Shown here one piece after another: positions 56,285 through 64,000 of a stretch of DNA of 64,000 nucleotides (position 1 is the stretch's first letter; each line of letters begins with the position of its first letter). The notes under the pieces were generated by a model that made no database searches, had not been told where the DNA came from, and saw only the letters and a program-made list of their open reading frames with translations. This stretch comes from Dasypus novemcinctus (Eukaryota; Chordata; Mammalia; Cingulata; Dasypodidae), in assembly GCF_030445035.2 (NCBI RefSeq), contig NC_080701.1:19126798-19190797 (forward strand), read 5' to 3'. Made by a program: the position numbers and the translations under genes.

Positions 56285-57240
56285 TCCTCAGATATTCGTT
56301 TTGCCCCTTTTTCCTTCTCTTCTTCTGGGACACTCATACTCATCATGTTTGTATGCTTCATGTTGTCACTCCAATCCTTGAGAGACTGCCCAATTTTTTC
56401 TATTTTTTTCTCTACCTGTTCTTCTGACTGTATGATTTTGATTGTCCTGTCTTTTAATTAATCAATTCTTTCTTCTGCCTGTTCAGATATGCTGCTGTAT
56501 GCCTCTAGTGTTTTTTTTATCTCCATTATTTTGTCTTTCATCCCATAATTTCTGTTTCTTGTTAAAACTTCAAATTATTGTTTATACTCTCACATTGTCT
56601 TCTTAATTTCCTTTAACTTTCTCTCTCTATTTTCCTTAAACTCCTTGAATTGATCTAGATTTATTTGAACTTTGATTAGTTGTTCCAAATTCTGTGTCTC
56701 CTCTGAAGTGTTAATTTGTTTCCTTGACTGAGCCATATATTCCTATTTCTTAGTAGAGCTTGTGTATTTTTTATTGATGTCTGGGCATCTGAGTTTTGAT
56801 GCTTTAACTCTGAAAATCAGTTTCACCCTCTTGTGCCTAGGGTTTTATTTTGACTTGCTTTGTGTTAAGGCTCTTCTTTGATGCTTGGTCTAACTTATTT
56901 TGTATCTTTATAGTAACCCATATTTAGCTGTTGAAATTTCTCAGCTCTTCTTCATCTATTTCTTGCCCTGAACATGTGGTGCAATTTTTAAAATTTGCCA
57001 TTTTTGTGTAATTGTTTGAGCTCCAGGAGAAAACTTCCTTCTTCTGTTCCTTCTCTAAATTTTGATCTGTTCTGTTTGTTCATGTGCAGGATTTTCTCCC
57101 CAGGTCCTATGATCTGTTTAAATTATTTCTCTAACTCAGTGTCCCTTGTCTTTATACTTTAAATTTCTGTGACCCATCCTGTCTCTCTTCTCCTTTTATT
57201 TATGTTGCACATTTTTTGCTCCTTCTATTTGTATTTTATT

Positions 57241-58555
57241 TTTACAGTTTCCTAATAGTTAAACAAGAAAACACATATCCAGTCTTGGCATATATCAGTA
57301 AAGAATATGTACAGATTCTTTGTCTTACACATTGTCCATCTGGTTGCTGCTAGATTCTCTTCTCAAATCCAAAGCTGTAGATTTCAAAGATGCATACATT
57401 TTTCTAGCCACACTGCTGATATTTTGTTGTCCCTTATTAACTGGAAATTTACAGACATAAGGCTGGGTCATGGAATCTCAATACATGATATTTTACTATA
57501 TGGAATGGAGCTTATCTCCGTATGATCCTGATTTCAATGTGCTTTTTCCTTGCATTGCTTGATTTTTATTTATTTTTACTTACATAAATAGTGAATAACC
57601 AAGTATAACTCACAGTTCATCCTTCTACTGTATTTCCTAGGTCTGCCCTTTCCACTGCCAGTTCATGAAGTGTAAGACCTACATAAATCTACTCCCCAAG
57701 GCTACACATTATTAGGGATTGCTGTTTTAATGAGAAATTTTCATACTTAAATGTCTTCAAGAAAGGGTCTCTTCATCTGACCTCAAGAAGTTCAGACCTT
57801 GGCTGTTATAGCTTGGTTGTTGATTTTACCAGGTGAGCTGGTCTTTTTACATATCATGGTCATAGTTCACAACACAGTTATAGGGCGCTCCTACACCTTG
57901 ATAACATTGAAGTACTTGTCTTCTATTTTATAATTTAATGATGCTGGAGTTCACATCATACAATATCCAAAGTGGTTTGAGATCCTTGTAAATAGAAGCA
58001 AAATGAAAATCACTAATCATCTATTTTATTGTTTTATTAAGGCAACTCATTTAGGACTGCTCTCTTGGAGACTTCTGATTAATGCCAAGACTGGCAGCGT
58101 TTTCCCAGTGGCTTTGTAAAGGTTAAGCTTCTTCCCTGAACATTAAAACTTGAGTTGATGTTGCCCAAAAATAGGATCACAGAATTTTGCACCACTTGGT
58201 CCCATGTGAAAGGTAATGTTTACTAGATGCAAAAAGAAGTCTGGCTCCATTTTTACTCCCATCCTCCAAGAGCCAAAACTATTTATAACAGCAGTGCTCT
58301 TTAGTTGATATTTATGCTTTTCACATAGTTACGAATGGGGGAAAGAGAGGAAGCAGAGACTGAACTCACTAGTTTTGTTTTGGATCCTGAATACACATCA
58401 TGTCTCTAGTCCCTTGCTTTTCAAATGTGATGCGTGGTCCAATAGTATCAGCATTACCTTGAAGCTTGTTGGAAATACATAGACCTGTTCCCACCCCAGA
58501 CCTTCTGAATCAGGTTCTGCATTTTGATATGCTTTTCAGGTGATTTGTGTGCACA
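57241..58555. other. Single-copy non-coding DNA
   Basis: No supported gene; no repeat recognised. Confidence 0.45.
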
Positions 58556-58900
58556 TTAAAGTTGAAGAAACATTGCTCTTTTTAAATGTTCTGCTGATGA
58601 GGTCTAAAGAGGAACTGTGAATTGCCTCAGCTGTTTTGTGCACACGTGTCAATGGGCTGCATAGGTAAGTATGCATGCTCTTATATATTTTTCCATGTTT
58701 TGTTTTACAAGAATTCTAATTAATCATTGGCTGATTGCCCGAGAAATATCAATTAGCTGATGGGCTTTATTAACCTGGCTTGCAAAATTGGCAATATGTT
58801 TACATTCTGGAGAGAAGACCTTGAAGAGACAATAAGAGCTTTAACATCCTCCAGTTGCCTTTATTATCAAGCAGATGGAAGTTTTGCTTCAACTACATAA
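58556..58900. other. Candidate conserved non-coding element
   Basis: Repeat-free, with dense AT-core motifs: AATTCTAATTAATCATTGGCTGATTGCC, AATATCAATTAGCTGATGGGC, TTTATTAACCTGGCTTGC, and a CCAAT-box inverse (ATTGG). No open frame. Conservation is not testable here. Confidence 0.3.
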
Positions 58901-59639
58901 AAAAAGTGGAGTTTTCTGCTAAATTATCTTAAAGTAAAAGAGGTTTCTAACCAGGTTCACTTGCTAAAGAAATGTAATCCAGAACTTCAGATTGTGTTGC
59001 AGGCAAATCAACTCCACAAAATTGTAACCCAGAAAGATAGTAAGCTACCGGCGATGGACGTGAATGCCCTCTGCATACTTTTCTCACAGATGAGTAGCAG
59101 AGAGTTTTACATGCATTGGTTCAGGCTAAAGTAGGCAAAGCACCTTATTGGACTTTACTTCCTGTTAGAAGATTGGGTCACTTGGACTGTTAAAAAAGTG
59201 AAAAGGAAGAAGAAATTGCTGATTTTGCAAAACAGATTAATCAGAAGTTATGTTTTTCTTATTTAAAAAATAACAAAAACAACTCCTGCTCCTGGTCTAT
59301 TTCACTAACAGCATTAAACTCAAGATTTTCTTTGGAAAAAAAAAAACAACACAAAAAATAAAATCTCTGTCCTCAACTCTTTATAAATATATCTATTAGG
59401 TTATCTGGTTCAGGGTCACTTTAAGTCTCCCTTCATTCATTCATTAAAACTTTCAAACATTGCTTGCTGTGTGCCAGATTGTTTTAGAAGCTGTGTGCTC
59501 TTTTCCTTTCTGACTCTCTATTCCATTCCTATTCTTCATGCTCATTCACGCAAGGCCATGGGGTGAAAATCAAACCCTCCAAACTGAATCCACTCTATTG
59601 CCTCCCTCACTTAAGCCTGCCCTCAACTATCTGAATGCC
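58901..59639. other. Single-copy non-coding DNA
   Basis: Nothing recognised beyond A-rich runs near 59335-59360. Confidence 0.45.
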
Positions 59640-59970
59640 AGAGGAATGTAAATGCAGTGGAATAACAAGGTTTCCACATTTTGTCTGCCTTTTTTCCACA
59701 GCCATTTGAAAGGCAAAGCTCTGTGCTTTCTGTCTATGTAAGCATTAGCTTTGTTTTGTGCCCCTGGCTAAGCTCCACACTGGATCATTTTAACTGCTAA
59801 AGGTTAATTTTCCTCTAATAGCCTCATTGTGATGGAGGGTTTGGGAAATTACAAAAATTAGATGCACTACTAATTGGCCTGTCTTGTTTTGGAGCTGCTC
59901 CCTGGGTTGTAACACAGTCAGAGGAAGCTGTACGAAGGCCAGATTTTATTCTAAAACAGAGACTTTGCAT
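59640..59970. other. Candidate conserved non-coding element
   Basis: Repeat-free block with AATTAGATGCACTACTAATTGG, GCTAAAGGTTAATTTTCC and GTAAGCATTAGCTTTG. No ORF; function unknown. Confidence 0.3.
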
Positions 59971-60089
59971 CTGAGACAGATGCAAGAAAAGAAAACTGTT
60001 TTGGAAAGAATCACATACAGTGTCTTATTTGCTTTCTTTTGATTGACTGGGAAAAAAATACCAGAGAGATGCGTTCACTTTCATTGGGA

Positions 60090-60192
60090 CCCAGGTTAAC
60101 TTGTCAACAAATACTCCTGGTCACCTACTGTCACAACAAATACCCAGGTTAGCTTGTCAACAAATACTCCTGGTCACCTACTGTCCCACTTT
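60090..60192 (+). repeat. 53-bp direct tandem duplication
   Basis: CCCAGGTTAACTTGTCAACA at 60090 is repeated as CCCAGGTTAGCTTGTCAACA at 60143, each followed by AATACTCCTGGTCACCTACTG and TC(A/C)CA. Only a few differences, so it is a recent local duplication. Confidence 0.9.
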
Positions 60193-61461
60193 TGAGTTGA
60201 GTCAGCAGTAAATCCAAAAGAAAGAGAAGCTACTTCCTAATCTTAAAATGTTTAGCTTACTGACCAAAAAATAGCAAATCATGTCACCGTCTACTCAGGT
60301 TTCAAATTTGCTTAAAGGAAAGTTAAATGTTCAGAGAACGTGTTCTTGATATTTTCTCTATGGCTCATCTGATTTCTATGGCAAAAACCCCACTGGGTAG
60401 TGGGAAGCACCTTAAGCTTACCACATAGTAATAGGATAATGTTTTCTGATATTAACAATCTCTCTCCAGCCTACACCTCTTTTGCAAACACAGTTCTTCT
60501 CTCAAACATAGTGGGTTTGATAGTGTTTTTGGATGATTCTCTCTCTCCAGGTAATTACAGTCTTTTGGATTTTGCTCCCACCCTTCCCATCTACCACCCC
60601 AAGATAGAACTGGAATGTGAGAGGGGAACTTAGTGCATTTTTAAGGAGATTGGGTAAAAAGAGAAGATCCTCTGTTCTACACGCTCTCCTCTAGATCATA
60701 CCTGGACTCCAATGTAGAGTGAACTGGTTGTTGTGCTTTCTGGGCTATTTCCAATGAGTCATGAAAAGTTCTATTTGGTCTTTTGGGTAAGTTAGTACCA
60801 TCACCACGGGTTGCTGAATTCAAGTCTCAGCCCAGAGCTGTCTCTTTTTCTGATCCAGGTCTCTTCCAGTCCACCATTGCTCTCAACTTCTCTACTTCTC
60901 TCAAAACACACAGGATTTTCTACATCACTTGCTCCATGTCCGTATGGAGCCTGGAATACCATTTCACTACCATCTAGCTGCCCCACATCCCATCATTCTC
61001 TGTTGTATAGGATATGGCCCTGAGATAAAGGCTGTGATTTTTCTAGGACCATGAAAAGCCCCAAGGTATGGCCAAGAAAGTGAATTATTAGCCTTGGTTT
61101 CCCCATACTTTATAGATATTGCTGAAGCTTCCATTCATTGGTTGAGTATAGACAAGAACAAGATTATTGGTCTCTGACTTCCTTATTCTTCCTCTCTCTT
61201 TTCTCTATCACTCCTCAGAAATCTAACTTTTTCCAAATTAGATCCTCCTTCTACCTAGGGAAATTAGTCTTGGGCCCAAGTCATTATCTGCAGAAGGGTT
61301 CTCTCTCAGTACTGTGAAAAATACCTTGTGATTGGATCTCTTAGGCTTGGTTCTTGACCTACAAACTGAGAGCTCATCTATTAAAAGAAACTGAACTTCA
61401 AGCCTTTAACTTACTGCAAAATCCAGTTAAGGTATCAGACCCTTAATTTAAACTCTCTTTC
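60193..61461. other. Single-copy non-coding DNA
   Basis: Frames of 60-77 codons (for example 60400-60633) show no motif. No repeat recognised. Confidence 0.45.
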
Positions 61462-61722
61462 AGTGGTATATTTGTTTAAGAGCACAATCTCTGGAGCCAC
61501 ATTGTTAACCTGCATCTCCCCTCAGCCAGTTATGAGATATGTGACTTTGGGTAAGATATGTAATCTCTCTGTGCTTCAGTTTCTTCACCAAAAGTAATAA
61601 TAATAATATAACTACAATGCAGGGTTGTGTTGTTATGCTGATGAAATGAATCAGCATATGTAGAGTATTTGGAACAGTGACATACACACATAATAAGTGC
61701 CATGAAAATGTTGATTATTATG
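61462..61722 (+). repeat. MIR SINE, nearly complete
   Basis: Clear MIR order: TTAAGAGCACAATCTCTGGAGCCA, TATGTGACTTTGGGTAAG, TAATCTCTCTGTGCTTCAGTTTCTTCACC, AATAATAATATAACTAC, GGAACAGTGACATAC, ATAATAAGTGCCATGAAAATG, TTGATTATTATG. Confidence 0.9.
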
Positions 61723-64000
61723 TGAATTCTTCCTGGGACTATCCTAAGGGAAGCTTCCAGCAGGAAGTAGGAGACTTTAGGGCTAGGTGCTGACGGAAAT
61801 GTCAGTGCCAGGAAAGGTAAGAAAAAACTGCCCTAAATATCTTTTCAAAGGTTTTTTTTTCTCCCTTGTACTTACATGAAACAGTTAAAGAATAATGAAA
61901 TTCAATGTAAAATTAAGCATTTAATTTTATTCTGCGAATTGTGTTCACTGTCGGTGTTCAGATAAAGGAAATAGGAGAGGACTTTTAGTAAGTGTGTTCA
62001 GGGGAGTTTTTACAAATGTCTGGAAAATCAAAGGATGGGCAGGGTTTGGGCAAATTGAGGGTAGAGGGTAGAGGCTAGAAGTAGAAACAGAAGGATCTTT
62101 AGAGTCAGCACTTAAAATTGAGTGGACCTGAGTATTATCTTTGGCAACTTCCAGCTTTTATTCCTTGAAGAATAAAGGAATAAAAGGAAATAAACTAGTA
62201 ATTTTCTCATTGTGTAGAGAGGCAAGATTGAGCTGTACATAGTTATTGATCAGTTGATAGACTCATTGAGGGTGATCAGTTGAGTGCTACCATCACAGTT
62301 CTACTGTCATCTGACTTTGTGGAGATATGCTCCATGAGAGAAGTTCTCATTTTCCCTTTTCAAAAAAAAGTAGAAAGGGGCTGCTATGCCTGAGCAAATG
62401 CAAAGCCCATTAGCCTGAGAAGGGCTCCTGTTTCCCTTGTTCTGTTGACTCATCTTCTTCACCCTCCTCCAGATCAAATGCCAATGCAGAAGACCTTCTG
62501 TTTCACCCTTGAACCTCCTTCAGGCTTCTTTTTGTCTCAGTGGACTTGAGTACAGAGTGGATTTTAAGTGATTTGCTGGGAAGAACCAAGTTACAATAAA
62601 AATATTGTGTAACCTTTTTCTGACCTTAAACCTCTTAATTAACCATGAAGAATCAAGACTAAACGCATCAAGACTGGGACTGAACATGACTTCTGTAAAA
62701 TAAAAAAACATGAGTAACAATCCTCGCTAAGGTTAATTCAAAGCCTCTAGATAATTGTCGTGGCTTCTTTTACTTTTGTGTTTTGAGGATGGAAAAGGAA
62801 AGGCAAATGGGAAATGAATTGTAATCAAATCACTTTAGACACAGTTGTGTCTTCTAATTATAGCTAAAAATCTGAGTTGGCCCTTTCAGATTTACCTGTT
62901 ATTACAGAAGAGCAAAAGAAAGTCAAGAGCATTCCTTGCTACTGAGAATTCCAGCAATTTCATTGGTATCTAGTGCATTTGGCTTATTATTCTATGTTTG
63001 GGTATAAGTGAGTGTTATTATTCATACTCTTATATTCCTAAGAGTCTCATGATTATTTTTAAGGGAGGAAAAACCCAAGGAGTAACCAAGTCTATCAGCA
63101 GGGATTCTAATCTCATTTTACAATTCTATAAAATTTGTCATTGAAAAGGCACACTCCCCAAAATTCCATCAAGGAGACTTGCCAAAATCCCAGCAAGTGT
63201 TCTGAGAACTTCCAGAAGAGCACTAGTTATTAGACGGATTTTAATTTGTGCAAACCCATTAACAAAATTCTCTAATTAAAAAAAAAATCAATAGATGCCT
63301 GTGACATTAACCAGGAAAATCTAATAGAGGGCCATTAATTTTTTTTTCTATTCAATTAACTTGAACACAACATGATGGACTCAACAGATACTTTAATTAG
63401 ATGCATATGAAAAGAAATTTTGCAAAATTAAACAGACTCTCTATTTGCAACTGATATGAGAGAAACCGCAGTAAAAGATTTGTTAAAATCCCTAATGGTT
63501 GGTAATTTCCTTGAGAGGGACATGAATTCTTAGACAACATCCTTACAAATCAGTCCTTCCTCAAGAGGCTGTCCTTTGTCAAGAAACAGTTCTCTGTGCT
63601 GCCAGCTTCCTTCTCAGTTATTTATTTCTGGGAGAGATATTCATATGGAAAGCACAAAAGGTAAAATTCAAGGAGCTGTTTACCAAACTCACTATTCCAG
63701 GCTCCTCACAGTAAAAATGGCCCAGAATAAATGTTCCTAATTTACAGGGTGAACATGTGTCCAAGATTGCCATGGACAGTCTCAATTTATGCCTGTTTTC
63801 TTGCTATAATTATTCATTATTTAATAATTAATTATTTAATTATTAATTATTAAATAATTAATTATTTAATAACACTCCTTTATGCTCTAAATAGTGTTCT
63901 GGTTTGGACAATAAATTATAAAGACTTCTTACTAATTTGTCAGCCATTCCCACTACCTATATCATTCTACTAAGCTTTTGGTAGAAAGTTAAGTTTTCCC
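61723..64000. other. Mostly repeat-free non-coding DNA, candidate conserved region at 62600-63480
   Basis: No gene. 62620-62760, 62820-62920 and 63110-63480 carry many ATTA/TAAT motifs (CATTAATTTTTTTTTCTATTCAATTAACTTG, ACTTTAATTAGATGCATATG in pieces) in non-repetitive context, as in enhancers near developmental genes. This is inference only. An AT inverted repeat lies at 63816-63858. Confidence 0.35.
63816..63858. repeat. AT-only inverted repeat
   Basis: ATTATTTAATAATT (63816-63829) and its exact complement AATTATTAAATAAT (63845-63858) flank a 15-bp AT spacer within a longer ATTAATTATTTAAT-type simple sequence to ~63872. Confidence 0.85.

Larger units (their letters stand above)
50960..57240 (-). 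mobile_element. Older antisense LINE-1, nearly complete but heavily decayed
   Basis: Plus-strand order is 3' UTR (50960-51680; CTTGCATTAGTATGGTACACTTGTTACAATTCATG), ORF2 (51690-55270), inter-ORF (55280-55720), ORF1 (55800-56750) and a poorly defined 5' region to ~57240. It lacks the ~215-bp 3' UTR units and 110-bp monomers of the L1s at 22-34 kb and is more diverged, so it is probably older. A tiny HAL1-like tail lies in its ORF1 (56201-56284). Confidence 0.78.

Overview
This window is mammalian nuclear DNA, most likely xenarthran and probably armadillo. The clue is a set of tRNA-derived SINEs with a 'GATGTGGCTCA...GTTGAG' head and GACAATGAGCA-rich tails (1-209, 3295-3437, 14750-15143), which match my memory of the DAS-SINEs of Dasypus. 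No functional protein-coding gene, rRNA, tRNA gene or CRISPR was found. The open frames are chance frames or decayed retrotransposon and retrocopy fragments.

Layout. 1-2.6 kb is AT-rich non-coding sequence with one SINE tail and an L2 fossil. 2.6-12 kb is a patchwork of LINE-1 and half-L1-like (HAL1-like: ORF1 but no ORF2) elements; one carries 66-bp 5' monomers and is split by a processed pseudogene of AP3S1 with a perfect 16-bp target-site duplication (TSD). At 12.4-18.8 kb an antisense L1 sits inside the ORF2 of a sense L1 with a 12-bp TSD, and itself holds a solo LTR and a SINE dimer. A MaLR LTR and a long HAL1-like 3' UTR follow (19.4-21.8 kb).

22456-34338 is one antisense L1 bounded by a perfect 20-bp TSD. 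Its promoter end carries ten ~110-bp monomers and two ~370-bp units. It has been split by a HAL1-like tail and by a second, internally deleted L1 (28224-31859) that appears to carry a ~430-bp 3' transduction.

34-50 kb is mostly single-copy DNA with old LTRs (35.2, 37.8, 41.4, 45.7 and 49.6 kb), an old L1 tail at 40.2 kb, a clean 642-bp solo LTR at 44.7 kb and a MIR. 51-57 kb is an older, highly decayed antisense L1. 57-64 kb is nearly repeat-free and, with parts of 43.9-47.5 kb, has the texture of conserved non-coding DNA near a developmental gene; that is inference only.

The 'system' here is the retrotransposon community: L1s supply reverse transcriptase, and SINEs, HAL1-like elements and the AP3S1 mRNA copy are its products. 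Nesting order gives a relative chronology. I saw no undescribed gene system; the strongest unusual signals are the tandem-monomer L1 promoters, the variable tandem units in L1 3' UTRs, the possible 3' transduction, and the AP3S1 retrocopy with an extra internal segment.
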